NCBI GenBank assembly: GCA_017541305.1
Contig: JAFXZJ010000027.1
Location: 107,135 to 171,134, forward strand
Length of the DNA: 64,000 nt
Source of the DNA: Clostridia bacterium
Lineage (GTDB): Bacteria > Bacillota > Clostridia > Christensenellales > CAG-138
Direction: 5' to 3'
A model generated the notes under the pieces. It ran no database searches. It saw nothing but the letters and a program-made list of their open reading frames with translations, and had not been told where the DNA came from. Of this stretch, positions 38,240 through 47,544 are shown in pieces. Position numbers and translations under genes: made by a program. The stretch's first letter is position 1; every line of letters begins with the position of its first letter.

Positions 38240-39940
38240 TCAGATCCTGCTTTTAAGCTCTCTTCTTGTGGCGGGACCGCATTTGCCGTCCGCAAGTATG
38301 CCCGCGGCGCGCTGGAACGCCTTTAGCTTCAGCTCGGTCGCACTGCCGAAAATGCCGTCGACAGTTACCGAAAAGCCCAGCTTTTTAAGCGCGGCCTGCA
38401 GCCATTTGACGTCGTCACCGCTGGAACCCAGCTTGAGGTTCCTCGAAGGCTCGGGGTAAGCCGAAACGTTCACGGGCGCGCCCGTGCTTCCCGCAAGGCC
38501 CATCCCGGAGCCGGGCTCCAGAAGCTGTTTGAATTTTTTGAGGGTGGCCGGGCCGACTATGCCGTCGGGCGTCATGCCGTAATAGCGCTGCACGGCCTTA
38601 ACGTAATTACGGGTCTTTTCCCCGAAATAGCCCGTCATATTCATTGTAAGCCCCTTTTGCGTGAGCACCGCCTGGAGCCATTTCACGTCCTCGCCGCTGC
38701 ATCCGAACGAAAGCGTCCTTGCAGGCACGGGATACGACGAGGGATCGGAGGACGCCTGAGCGCCGCCTCCGCCCAGAGCGCTCTTTATGCGCTCCCTCGT
38801 GGCAGGGCCGACGAGCCCGTCGCGCTTTAAGCCGTGCCTTGACTGGAAGGCTATGACCTTTTCTTTTGTAGCGGGGCCGAAATCGCCGTCAACGACGATC
38901 TGCTCGCCCAGCTTTTTCAGCGCGGCCTGCAGCCACTTTACGTCGCTGCCCGTGCAGCCCTCGCGCAGGGTCCTCTGCGGAAAGGGATAGCTTGTAGGAT
39001 CGCTGCCGGTGACAGGGCCCGCCGAAAGCAGCTTTTTGATCTTGGCCTTGGTCTGCGAGCCGCAGGTGCCCGTGGGGCTCACGCCGGAATTCTGCTGAAA
39101 GCGCTTTAGCTGGCGCAGCGTGTTCTGCCCGAAATGCCCGTCGATCGGGCAGGGATAGCCCAAATGCAGGAGCGCCGCCTGGAGCCATTTGACTCCGTCG
39201 CCGGAATCGCCCTGCTTTACCGCCTCTTCGGGCACGGCATAGCTCGAAACGTTCACCGCCGAAGCCATGGCGCTTGTGTATGCGGGAGAGCCGAAGCCCT
39301 GTATCTCGGAATCATACAGGCTTATGTCGCGCATTATCACCTTGTCTGATGCGTTGCCCTCGACCGCGTGCACCCGCCCGTTTTCCGCATAAAGCACTAT
39401 GCCCACGTGATCCCAATTCTTTTGGCTGTAAGCCCAGTCGTAAAATATCAGATCGCCGGGAAGCGGAGTGTAGGTTCCGCGCGGATGGAAGGACATGTGG
39501 AAATAATAGGGATTGGAGCCGACGTGCGCATAGGTGGCGTTGTTTATGATGCTCTTGTCAAGCTTTGCCATGCGGGCCGACCACGCGGTGAACATGGCGC
39601 ACCATTCATAGAAGAAGCCCGTGCCGCGCCCAAGCACCTCCATGCCGAAATAATAGCCGTATTCGGAATAATTCATGGATCCGGAGGAGTTGGAGCCGTC
39701 AAGCTGCGAAAGGCTGTTGCCCTCGTGATAGCCCACCTGCGAAAGCGCGATATTGATCAGATCGAGCCTTTGATTGCCCGTTAGCTGCACTTCCTTCAGG
39801 TTGCGGTAATAGACGCTTTGAGCATAGCCTCCGCTCACGGAATAATCGACCGGAGCGCGAAGGAAGCCCGCCGCGCCGGCTGCGGGAATGAGCGAAAAAG
39901 CGGATATGAGCGCGATAATAACCGAGATCAGGCGTTTCAT
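38240..39940 (-). CDS. Secreted CHAP peptidase/amidase with four peptidoglycan-binding modules
   Basis: A 566-residue paralogue of the next gene: signal peptide (about 1-24), CHAP domain with Cys114 (YEWCAMFTAW), His178 (WDHVGIVLY) and Glu194/Asn196 (AVEGN) at the same positions, then four PG_binding_1 modules with serine-rich links but no PTAAP linkers. Both share the pre-CHAP motif SQxGYHEG. The start MKRLISVI follows AAGGAGG; a longer frame would add 28 residues without a ribosome site. As first gene it carries the operon promoter, and its 65-nt leader contains a hairpin that abuts the ribosome site. Diverged linkers suggest it is the older copy or binds a different wall. Confidence 0.9.
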   Translation of the reverse strand: MKRLISVIIALISAFSLIPAAGAAGFLRAPVDYSVSGGYAQSVYYRNLKEVQLTGNQRLDLINIALSQVGYHEGNSLSQLDGSNSSGSMNYSEYGYYFGMEVLGRGTGFFYEWCAMFTAWSARMAKLDKSIINNATYAHVGSNPYYFHMSFHPRGTYTPLPGDLIFYDWAYSQKNWDHVGIVLYAENGRVHAVEGNASDKVIMRDISLYDSEIQGFGSPAYTSAMASAVNVSSYAVPEEAVKQGDSGDGVKWLQAALLHLGYPCPIDGHFGQNTLRQLKRFQQNSGVSPTGTCGSQTKAKIKKLLSAGPVTGSDPTSYPFPQRTLREGCTGSDVKWLQAALKKLGEQIVVDGDFGPATKEKVIAFQSRHGLKRDGLVGPATRERIKSALGGGGAQASSDPSSYPVPARTLSFGCSGEDVKWLQAVLTQKGLTMNMTGYFGEKTRNYVKAVQRYYGMTPDGIVGPATLKKFKQLLEPGSGMGLAGSTGAPVNVSAYPEPSRNLKLGSSGDDVKWLQAALKKLGFSVTVDGIFGSATELKLKAFQRAAGILADGKCGPATRRELKSRI

Positions 39941-39952
39941 GCTGCCTCCTTC

Positions 39953-40041
39953 GCGGAACGCCCTTGAAAGACATTCCGCAGACTGCTGTTTTACCGATAA
40001 CAAGCCGTTTATATTATACACCACAGTCGCCTCCCGGGCAA
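39953..40041 (-). promoter_or_regulatory. Promoter and leader hairpin of the hydrolase-barnase-barstar operon
   Basis: Minus strand TTGCCC (40036-40041), 17 bp, TATAAT (40013-40018). An 8-bp hairpin, GCGGAATG/CGTTCCGC (arms at about 39972-39979 and 39953-39960), sits directly upstream of the AAGGAGG ribosome site, where it could modulate translation. Confidence 0.6.
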
Positions 40042-40113
40042 CAGCTAAAGTCCCCTAAAATGTGACTTTTCGGTCAAATATCGCCCTTATACGGGCTTTT
40101 GACGAATACGCTG

Positions 40114-40143
40114 TTGACAAGGAGGTCACTTCAAGTTTATAAT
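40114..40143 (+). promoter_or_regulatory. Promoter of the GH2-alpha-galactosidase locus
   Basis: TTGACA (40114-40119), 18 bp, TATAAT (40138-40143). It is divergent from the CHAP operon promoter about 75 bp away. Confidence 0.65.
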
Positions 40144-40190
40144 AAGTTAACATAATACCGATCAAGATGAAAGGAAGTCACCGCGATACT

Positions 40191-42530
40191 ATGATGAGCA
40201 TTTGCAGCGGCTGGGAATTCACGAAGGATCCTTCGGAAGGTTTTTTCAGAGGCGAAGTCAGGGGAGGAGCGGAGGCTTATGCTTTGGTACGCCTGCCCCA
40301 TACCGTTAAGGAGCTGCCCCTCCACTATGCCGCACCCGAGCAATACGCGGGCATTTACGGTTACAGAAGGAATATAGATATCAAAAATACTTCCGGCAGG
40401 AGGTATTTTTTGCGTTTTGACGGCGCCGCCCATGCCGCCGAGGTGTTCGTCAACGGCGTTAAGGCGGGCGGGCATTACTGCGGCTACACGGCCTTCACGG
40501 TGGATATCACCCCCTTCATACACCCGGGCGCCAATCTTGTTGCGGTAAAGCTCGACTGCACCGAGCGGCCCGACGTGCCGCCCTTCGGCTTCGTAATGGA
40601 TTATCTGGGCTATGGCGGGCTTTACCGCGAAGCGTATCTGATCGAGCGCGGCGAGGTATATATCGACGACCTGTTCGTTCACGCCGATCATAACGGAAGG
40701 CTTTGCGGCGAGCTGACCGTATCCGGCGCGTTTGCCGCCGCGGTCTGCCGCGTGAAGGACGGCGGAGAAGTGTTAAGCGAATTCACAGTGAATTCGGCAA
40801 AATTCGAAGCAAATATCCCCGGCGTTACGCCATGGTCGCCCGAAAGCCCCAAGCTTTACGAGCTGGAGGTGCGGCTTTTGAGCTCCGAGGGCGGCGTGCT
40901 TGACACGCATTCGGTCAGGTTCGGCTTCCGCAGCGCGGTCTTCAAGGCGGACGGATTCTATCTGAACGGGCGCAGATACTTCATGCGCGGGCTCGACCGT
41001 CACCAGTGCTGGCCCTATATAGGCTATGCCGCGCCGGCCTCGCTGCAGTTCGAGGACGCGAGGATATTAAAGGAAGAGCTCTGCTGCAATGCCGTGAGGA
41101 CTAGCCATTATCCCCAGTCGCAAAGCTTTATAGACGCGTGCGACGAGCTGGGGCTTTTGGTATTCACCGAGATACCCGGCTGGCAGCACATCGGCGGCGA
41201 GGATTGGAAGAAGCGCTCCATAGAAAACACCGGGGAGATGGTGATGCAGTACCGCAATCATCCCTCCATAGTGCTTTGGGGCGTGAGGATAAACGAGAGC
41301 AAGGACGACGACGATTTTTACAGGCGCACCAACGAGCTTTGCCGCGGGCTGGATCCTTCAAGGGCGACGAGCGGCGTGCGCTGCATATTGAAGAGCAGTC
41401 TTTTGGAGGACGTTTACGCCTATAACGATTTTTCGCATCACGGCGATAATCCCGGCTGCAGGCCCAAGAAGGACGTGACGCCCGATATGAGCAAGGCGAT
41501 ACTCATTTCCGAGCACAGCGGGCATATGTTCCCCACCAAATCGTTCGACAACGCGGAGCGCCGCCAGGAGCACGCTCTGCGCCACGCGCGCGTGCTTGGC
41601 GCCGCATATGAAACGGGCGAGCACGCGGGCTGCTTTGGCTGGTGCATGTTCGATTATGCCACTCACAAGGATTTCGGCTCGGGCGACAGGGTGTGCTATC
41701 ACGGGGTTATGGATCAGTTCCGCAATCCCAAGCTTGCCGCGGCGGTATATGCAAGCCAGGGCGAAGACAAGCCCGTGCTGGAGATAGGCTCTCCCATGGA
41801 GATAGGCGATTACAACGCAAGCGTTATAGGCGAAGTTTACATGTTCACCAACGCCGACGAGATCGAGCTTTTCAGAAACGGCGAGCGCGTGACCTCGTTC
41901 TTCCCCAAAAAGGCGGGGCTTCCCCACCCGCCCATACCGCTTGACGATACCGTGGGCGACCTGCTTGAAAAGCACGAGGGCTTTACCGGCGCAAAGGAAA
42001 AGCTGCTGCGCGAATGCCTTAACGCCGCCGCGAAATACGGCATGGACGGGCTTCCCATGAAATACAAGCTGAAGATGGGCGAATGCATGTTAAGATTCGG
42101 CCTGACCTATCAGGACGGCTCGGATCTTTACGGCAAATACATAGGCAACTGGGGCGGCACGTTCACAAGCTGGCGCTTTGACGCAAAGAAGGACGGCCGG
42201 GTAGTTGCTTCCGTTACAAGGCAGCCCTCCGCAAAGCTGCATATCGAGGCGCGCGCCTCACGCACGCAGCTTCACGAGGGGGATATTTACGACATGGCCG
42301 CGGTGAGGATACGCCTGCTTGACGAGAACGGCGCCGTCGCTCACTATGCGCAGATTCCCGTGAGCTTCAATATCGAGGGCGCGGCCGAGCTTGCGGGGCC
42401 CGACTGCGTCTGCGCCGAGGGCGGCATGTGCGGCGCTTTCGTCAAAACGATCGGGGAGCGCGGCGAGGCGAGGCTGACCGTGTCCGTTCCGGGGCTTAAG
42501 GCGGCAGTGATCGAATTCTCGGTCGATTGA
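40191..42530 (+). CDS. Glycoside hydrolase family 2 protein
   Basis: A 779-residue cytosolic GH2 enzyme: N-terminal jelly-roll sugar-binding domain, Ig-like domain, TIM barrel and extra C-terminal beta domains. The barrel motifs are GLDRHQCWPYIG, VRTSHYPQSQ, NHPSIVLWGVRINES (Glu of NES is the acid/base) and ILISEHSGH (Glu as nucleophile). It could be a beta-galactosidase, glucuronidase or related enzyme; specificity cannot be read. AAGGAA lies 14 bp before the ATG pair at 40191/40194, and an upstream in-frame ATG at 40167 has no ribosome site. It leads a run with a sugar-cation transporter and an alpha-galactosidase. Confidence 0.9.
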   Translation: MMSICSGWEFTKDPSEGFFRGEVRGGAEAYALVRLPHTVKELPLHYAAPEQYAGIYGYRRNIDIKNTSGRRYFLRFDGAAHAAEVFVNGVKAGGHYCGYTAFTVDITPFIHPGANLVAVKLDCTERPDVPPFGFVMDYLGYGGLYREAYLIERGEVYIDDLFVHADHNGRLCGELTVSGAFAAAVCRVKDGGEVLSEFTVNSAKFEANIPGVTPWSPESPKLYELEVRLLSSEGGVLDTHSVRFGFRSAVFKADGFYLNGRRYFMRGLDRHQCWPYIGYAAPASLQFEDARILKEELCCNAVRTSHYPQSQSFIDACDELGLLVFTEIPGWQHIGGEDWKKRSIENTGEMVMQYRNHPSIVLWGVRINESKDDDDFYRRTNELCRGLDPSRATSGVRCILKSSLLEDVYAYNDFSHHGDNPGCRPKKDVTPDMSKAILISEHSGHMFPTKSFDNAERRQEHALRHARVLGAAYETGEHAGCFGWCMFDYATHKDFGSGDRVCYHGVMDQFRNPKLAAAVYASQGEDKPVLEIGSPMEIGDYNASVIGEVYMFTNADEIELFRNGERVTSFFPKKAGLPHPPIPLDDTVGDLLEKHEGFTGAKEKLLRECLNAAAKYGMDGLPMKYKLKMGECMLRFGLTYQDGSDLYGKYIGNWGGTFTSWRFDAKKDGRVVASVTRQPSAKLHIEARASRTQLHEGDIYDMAAVRIRLLDENGAVAHYAQIPVSFNIEGAAELAGPDCVCAEGGMCGAFVKTIGERGEARLTVSVPGLKAAVIEFSVD

Positions 42531-42575
42531 CCGGGCGGCCTTTACGCCGCCGTTTGAAAAAAATTATAAACAGCT

Positions 42576-42604
42576 TTGCAAAACGCGAAGATCTGTATTA
42601 TAAT
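42576..42604 (+). promoter_or_regulatory. Internal promoter before the GPH transporter
   Basis: TTGCAA (42576-42581), 17 bp, TATAAT (42599-42604), giving the transporter and downstream genes independent expression from the GH2 gene. Confidence 0.65.
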
Positions 42605-42638
42605 AAAAGTTGCATTTTACCATAAGGGGGAAAAATCA

Positions 42639-44063
42639 ATGAAAACAAGACGACTCACCAAGAAAGAGATGCGCATATTCGCGATAGGCCAGCTTGGCTG
42701 GTCCATCCTGGGCGGCATCATCAACGCGTGGCTTGTGACCTTCTATCTTCCCACGCAGCAGGATATCGACGCGGGCGCGCAGTTCTATCTTCCCACAGGC
42801 CTTATAATCTTCGGCATTTTAACAATACTCGGCCTGATAGCATTCATTTGCCGAATCTTCGACGCCGTGACCGATCCGTGGATAGCCTCTCTTTCCGACA
42901 GAAGCAAGAATCCCAACGGGCGAAGGATCCCCTTCATGAAGCGTGCCGCGATCCCCTTTGCCGTTATCGCCGTGCTCGTATTCTTCGCTCCCCAGGCCGG
43001 CACCACGAGCAGCTGGATCAACATCGTATGGGTGCTCGTGACCCTGGTGCTCTTCTATCTGTTCATGACCATGTACTGCACCCCCTATAACGCCCTCATC
43101 TCCGAGTTCGGCAAGACTCAGGAGGACCGCATGTACATCTCCACCGCGATCTCGCTCACCTTCTTCTTCGGCACCATGATCGCTTATCTGCCCTTCGTAT
43201 TCGCGGGCGTGCTGCGCCAGTTCGTGCAGGATTACGCCTGGAGCTACCGCATCTGCTTCATAGTGCTTGCCGCGATAGCGCTCGTCTGCATGCTGATCCC
43301 CACCTTCAAGCTCAAGGAAAAGGAATTCGTCGACGCGGTTCCCAGCAACACCAACACCTTCAAGAGCCTCAGCAAAACCTTCAAGAACAAGGAATTCCTT
43401 AAATTCTCCGCTTCCGATATCGCCTACTTCATCGCTCTGACCCTGTTCCAGACCGGTCTTCCCTTCTTCGTAAAGGTTTCGATGAAGCTTGACGCCTCGT
43501 TCTCCATGTATTTCCTCGGCGGCATGACGGTGCTTTCCGCATGCTTCTATCCCATCGTTTCCAAGCTCGTCAAAAAGTTCGGCAAAAAGAAGCTCGTCAT
43601 CACCGGCTTCCTCGGCCTTGCTCTTGCCTACGTAGTGACCGCGCTGATCGGCGTTATCCCCGGCTTCACCGGCGTGATCCCCGGCGTGCTGATCGTGGTC
43701 ATCTCCGCGTTCCCCATGGCTCTCCTGGGCATCATCCCGCAGTCCATAGTCGCCGACGTTGCCGAAGAGGACGCCATAAGGACGGGCGAAAAGCGCGAGG
43801 GCATGTTCTTTGCCGCCCGCACCTTTGCAATGAAGATGGGCCAGTCCGTGGCGATGCTCGTGTTCACCTCCCTTGCGATACTCGGCACCAGCCAGGATCT
43901 CACCAGCAACGATCTGACCGCCTCCGAATTCGGCCTCAGGATCATTGCGATAGTAGCCGTGGTCTTCTGCGTGCTCGGCGCCGTGATACTTGCCCTGTAT
44001 AACGAGAAGAAGGTCATGAACACCATCGAGTCCGCCCACGAAAAAGAGGGCCTTCCCGAATGA
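42639..44063 (+). CDS. GPH-family sugar:cation symporter (MFS)
   Basis: A 474-residue, 12-helix transporter of the glycoside-pentoside-hexuronide family (MelB-like). FDAVTDPWIASLSDRSKNPNGRR is the diagnostic cytoplasmic loop after helix 2. MYCTPYNALISEFGKTQEDR is the second-motif equivalent, and SIVADVAEEDAIRTGEKREGMFFAARTF is the C-half signature. It should import an oligosaccharide or glycoside with Na+ or H+. The AGGGGG site and ATG at 42639 fix the start. It lies between a GH2 enzyme and an alpha-galactosidase, so galactosides are the natural guess. Confidence 0.92.
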   Translation: MKTRRLTKKEMRIFAIGQLGWSILGGIINAWLVTFYLPTQQDIDAGAQFYLPTGLIIFGILTILGLIAFICRIFDAVTDPWIASLSDRSKNPNGRRIPFMKRAAIPFAVIAVLVFFAPQAGTTSSWINIVWVLVTLVLFYLFMTMYCTPYNALISEFGKTQEDRMYISTAISLTFFFGTMIAYLPFVFAGVLRQFVQDYAWSYRICFIVLAAIALVCMLIPTFKLKEKEFVDAVPSNTNTFKSLSKTFKNKEFLKFSASDIAYFIALTLFQTGLPFFVKVSMKLDASFSMYFLGGMTVLSACFYPIVSKLVKKFGKKKLVITGFLGLALAYVVTALIGVIPGFTGVIPGVLIVVISAFPMALLGIIPQSIVADVAEEDAIRTGEKREGMFFAARTFAMKMGQSVAMLVFTSLAILGTSQDLTSNDLTASEFGLRIIAIVAVVFCVLGAVILALYNEKKVMNTIESAHEKEGLPE

Positions 44064-44081
44064 CCGTATAAGGAATCGAAA

Positions 44082-45518
44082 ATGGATAAAACAAGCGTTA
44101 TATTCGGCAATGCGATCGATCAAAAGACCGTGAAAAAAGCCGAAAAAAGTAAGGCCAAGTTCATAAAGAAGTTCGGCGACGATTCCGCAAAGGTCTATCA
44201 CCTGGGCTTAAAGCCCATCGATCAGATAAAGGAGATAGGCATCAAAAACCTCGTCCATGCCGACGAGCCTTTAAAGCTGCCGGATAACGCCCTTATCGTG
44301 GGCAATATCCGCATGGGCTTCGGCCATTACAGGATAGCTATGGCGATCGCCTCATGTGCTCAGCACATGGGGCGCACGCCCATCTGGTTCGACCTGGCTT
44401 CGTTCGACGCGACCGGCTCGAAGATGATCAGGAGCCAGAACGATCTTTATTCGATGGGCTCCAAGCTTTCGCAGAAGGTGGGGCTGTTCAACAAGCTCTA
44501 TTGGGAGCCCCTGAACAGCGAAGGCTTCCGTCAGATCACCTATAACGCGGCGGATCAGAAGAATTCCGAGCTGCTCGTTCCCCTGTTTGCCGATCTTCCC
44601 AAGGATATCCCCTACGTGGGCACCCACGTATGGCCCAGCCAGGGCGCCGTGCACGCGGGGCTTACGCACGTTGTCAACGCCATTCCCGACAACTGGCCCA
44701 TGGGCCTGCACCTTGCCGAGGGCAGCATACACACCGTGCAGACTCCCTTTGCTTACCTTGGTTACAAAAAGCTCAACGGCATGGCGAAGAAGGCGCTGAA
44801 GCCCATGCCAGACGACGCGCTTAAAATGGTCGGTCACTATATCGATCACGAGCTTGTTTCAAACGTGGAGCATGACTGCGCGAAGAGGATCGAAAGATGC
44901 GATTGGGGCGCGCCCATCCGCTTCCTCATGACGGTCGGCGGCGCGGGAGCCGGCGGAGACCTTTATCTTGCCATGGCAAAGCACCTGCTGCCCTATATCA
45001 AAAAGGGCATGGCGGAGCTGTGGATCAATTTCGGCGATCACCTTGCCATGTGGGAGGTGTTCAAAAAGCAGCTTCCCGAGCTGACGGATTCCTGCCGCAC
45101 CTTCTTTGACGATTACAAGGGTCTTTCCGATTGGGCCGAAACGCTTGACGGTCCCTCCGATGGCGTCACCGCTTTCTGTCATAAGGACATATTCGAGGCG
45201 GTCTATTCCACCAATCTGCTGATGCGTCACTGCGACGTGCTTATAACCAAGCCCTCCGAGCTTGCTTTCTATCCCGTGCCCAAGCTGATGATGCGTCATA
45301 TAGGCGGGCACGAGGTCTACGGCGCGATCTACGCGCGCGAGATGGGCGATTCGACCTATGAATGCGAGACCGCTCCCGCCCTGTGCGACATGATCGATAC
45401 GCTGATAAACGACAAGGCGATATTAAGGCAGCTCTGCGGCCGCATAGTCGAGCTCAAGAACGCCGGCGTTTACAACGGCGGCTACGAGGTCGTAAGGCTT
45501 GCGATCGAAGGGAAATAA
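44082..45518 (+). CDS. GT-B-fold glycosyltransferase-like protein of unknown function
   Basis: A 478-residue cytosolic protein. NIRMGFGHYRIAMAIAS in the N half is like the GxGH-x-x loop of MurG/MGDG synthase-type transferases. MTVGGAGAGGDLYLAMAKHLLPY and TKPSELAFYPVPKLMMRHIGGHE in the C half match the donor-nucleotide domain pattern. I cannot assign an acceptor or donor. Its presence between a symporter and a GH36 enzyme, 7 bp before the latter, points to intracellular conversion or storage of the imported sugar, or a phosphorylase-like step. AAGGA lies 8 bp before the ATG. Confidence 0.6.
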   Translation: MDKTSVIFGNAIDQKTVKKAEKSKAKFIKKFGDDSAKVYHLGLKPIDQIKEIGIKNLVHADEPLKLPDNALIVGNIRMGFGHYRIAMAIASCAQHMGRTPIWFDLASFDATGSKMIRSQNDLYSMGSKLSQKVGLFNKLYWEPLNSEGFRQITYNAADQKNSELLVPLFADLPKDIPYVGTHVWPSQGAVHAGLTHVVNAIPDNWPMGLHLAEGSIHTVQTPFAYLGYKKLNGMAKKALKPMPDDALKMVGHYIDHELVSNVEHDCAKRIERCDWGAPIRFLMTVGGAGAGGDLYLAMAKHLLPYIKKGMAELWINFGDHLAMWEVFKKQLPELTDSCRTFFDDYKGLSDWAETLDGPSDGVTAFCHKDIFEAVYSTNLLMRHCDVLITKPSELAFYPVPKLMMRHIGGHEVYGAIYAREMGDSTYECETAPALCDMIDTLINDKAILRQLCGRIVELKNAGVYNGGYEVVRLAIEGK

Positions 45519-45524
45519 CGGGCT

Positions 45525-47141
45525 ATGAACATTCCGGAAAAACTCAGATTCGAAATAAAGGCCTCGGGCGGCGTCAGAAACGGCGAGTTCAATATTCTCT
45601 GGGACGAGCTGCCCACCGGCGGCAAATGCGCCAGGATGCTTGTGGATCACCGCTTTGAGGACGAGGTGATCGAAAAGGCCGAGGCCTTCATGGATATCAC
45701 GGGCTTAAGCGACGCGCGCATATTCATGAACGGCTATCAGACATGGACCTATTGTCCCGAATACACCGTGAAAAGCCGCATACGCGGCCTGCACGCGCTG
45801 CCCAAGGGCATCGTAAAGTCCTGGTCGCTCGACCGCTACGGCGATTATCATTTCGTCGATTATCCCAACAAAAAGGGCATGCTTCACGGCGAAAGCTGGT
45901 GCTATTTCCGCGAGGGCGAGGAATACCTTCTCATCGCCTCGCTTTCCGAGCAGAACGGCTACACGCTCTTCAATTTCGACGCCTCCGCGGGCCTGCTTAA
46001 GATCGGGCGCGACTGCGCGGGGCTCCGGCACGAGGGCAATTTTGCCTCGTTCGATCTGTTCCTTGCAAAGGGCTCCGAGGACGAGGTGTTCGACGCGTGG
46101 TTCAACACCATGGGCATAACGCCCATCACCGACGAGCGCATCGCGGGGTATTCAAGCTGGTACAACCGCTATCAGGATATCTCCGAAAAGAGCATCATGG
46201 AGGATCTTGAGGGGTGCTCTCAGGTGATGTTCACCGGCGACCTGTTCCAGATCGACGACGGCTGGGAGCCCTTTGTGGGCGACTGGCTTGAGCCCGATGA
46301 AAAGAAATTCCCCAACGGCATGGCCGCGGCCGCCGAAGCCATACACAAAAAGGGCTATAAGGCCGGCCTGTGGCTTGCGCCCTTCGTTGCGCAGAAGGAT
46401 TCGCTTCTTGTGAAGGAGCATCCCGATTGGCTGCTGCTGCACGAAGGCGAGCCGTGGCTTTTGGGCTCCAACTGGGGCGGGTTCTATTCCCTTGATATCG
46501 ACAAGCCCGAGGTGATCGAATATGTGGGAAGCGTTTTCCGCAGGGTGTTCGACGAATGGGGCTTTGACCTTGTAAAGCTCGATTTCCTGTATGGCGCCGC
46601 GCCCTTCGGCAGCGAGCGCGAAACAAGGGCCGGGCGCATGATAAGGGCCATGAAGCTGCTGCGCGGCGTGTGCGGCAAGCACGCCATATTGGGCTGCGGC
46701 GTGCCCGTGATGCCCGCTTTCGGGCTTGTGGAATACTGCCGGGTGAGCTGTGACGTGGGCCTTGACTGGAACGACAAGCCCTGGATGCGCCTCACGCACC
46801 GCGAGCGCGTTTCGACCAGGCAGGCCATGGGCAATTCGGTGTTCCGCCGTCAGCTAAACGGCAGAGCGTACCTTTCCGATCCCGACGTTTTCTTCCTGCG
46901 CGAGGACAACATAAAGCTTTCGGAAGAGCAGAAGATGAAGCTTGCCAAACTTAACGCGATCATAGGCGGGGTGCTGCTGACCTCGGACAATATGGGCGCT
47001 TACAGCGCGAAAACGCGTGAGGTTTACAGGGGCCTGCGCGAGCTGCGCGATTCGCGTATACGGCGAGTGGATTTTGACGGCAAGACCGTAACCGTAGTCT
47101 ATGAATTCAGGGGCGAATCGCACAGCATCTCCTTCAAATAA
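45525..47141 (+). CDS. GH36-family alpha-galactosidase, short form
   Basis: A 538-residue enzyme with an N-terminal beta-sandwich (about 1-200) and a TIM barrel. FQIDDGWE, GLWLAPFVAQ, LVKLDFLYGAA (Asp nucleophile) and YCRVSCDVGLDW (acid/base Asp) are the GH36/GH27 clan motifs. It lacks part of the usual long C-terminal beta domain (typical GH36 about 700 residues). It should release terminal alpha-galactose in the cytoplasm. The start is 7 bp after the GT-B gene; the ribosome site (GAAGGG) lies inside that gene's end. Confidence 0.9.
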   Translation: MNIPEKLRFEIKASGGVRNGEFNILWDELPTGGKCARMLVDHRFEDEVIEKAEAFMDITGLSDARIFMNGYQTWTYCPEYTVKSRIRGLHALPKGIVKSWSLDRYGDYHFVDYPNKKGMLHGESWCYFREGEEYLLIASLSEQNGYTLFNFDASAGLLKIGRDCAGLRHEGNFASFDLFLAKGSEDEVFDAWFNTMGITPITDERIAGYSSWYNRYQDISEKSIMEDLEGCSQVMFTGDLFQIDDGWEPFVGDWLEPDEKKFPNGMAAAAEAIHKKGYKAGLWLAPFVAQKDSLLVKEHPDWLLLHEGEPWLLGSNWGGFYSLDIDKPEVIEYVGSVFRRVFDEWGFDLVKLDFLYGAAPFGSERETRAGRMIRAMKLLRGVCGKHAILGCGVPVMPAFGLVEYCRVSCDVGLDWNDKPWMRLTHRERVSTRQAMGNSVFRRQLNGRAYLSDPDVFFLREDNIKLSEEQKMKLAKLNAIIGGVLLTSDNMGAYSAKTREVYRGLRELRDSRIRRVDFDGKTVTVVYEFRGESHSISFK

Positions 47142-47166
47142 GCCCTTTTATAAAAAGGAGGCCGGT

Positions 47167-47478
47167 ATGTACGATAATCACAAGATATTCGGAATGAAGA
47201 GCAGCATGGCATACGGCGTATGCTTCATACTTCCCCCCGTCGCCCTGCTTGCGCTGGTGCTTGACAGGCGCATGAACCGCGAAAACAGGCTGTTCATGTG
47301 GGAGGCCGTGCTGGGCTGGATCTGCGCTTTCATACTGGGCGCGCTCACGTTTTTCATGCATCACGCGCTTGCATGGGTCGTCCACGCCATAATGATCTTC
47401 ATCGGAATAATCAACCTTACCGGGAATATAACTCATCTGCCATTCCTCTCCGTTCCTGCGGAGAAGCTGGTAAAGTAA
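47167..47478 (+). CDS. Small integral membrane protein
   Basis: A 103-residue protein with three or four predicted membrane helices (SMAYGVCFILPPVALLALV, MWEAVLGWICAFILGALTFF, AWVVHAIMIFIGIINLTG). AAGGAGG lies before the ATG, 26 bp after the alpha-galactosidase gene. No family is recognised. It ends the carbohydrate locus; a small accessory of the transporter is conceivable but unsupported. Confidence 0.7.
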   Translation: MYDNHKIFGMKSSMAYGVCFILPPVALLALVLDRRMNRENRLFMWEAVLGWICAFILGALTFFMHHALAWVVHAIMIFIGIINLTGNITHLPFLSVPAEKLVK

Positions 47479-47489
47479 GCAAAGCAAAA

Positions 47490-47526
47490 GGAGCGCAGCT
47501 TGATTTTGGGCTGCGCTCCTCTTTCA
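47490..47526. terminator. Terminator ending the carbohydrate locus
   Basis: AGGAGCGCAGC pairs perfectly with GCTGCGCTCCT over a 10-nt loop, followed by CTTTC; it faces the convergent Na/Pi gene. Confidence 0.8.
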
Positions 47527-47544
47527 TTTTCGAATTTTTACGAT

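Noticed and set aside
36000-39940. Prophage endolysins
   Set aside because: Both carry signal peptides and sit in an operon with barnase/barstar; no holin or phage structural genes.
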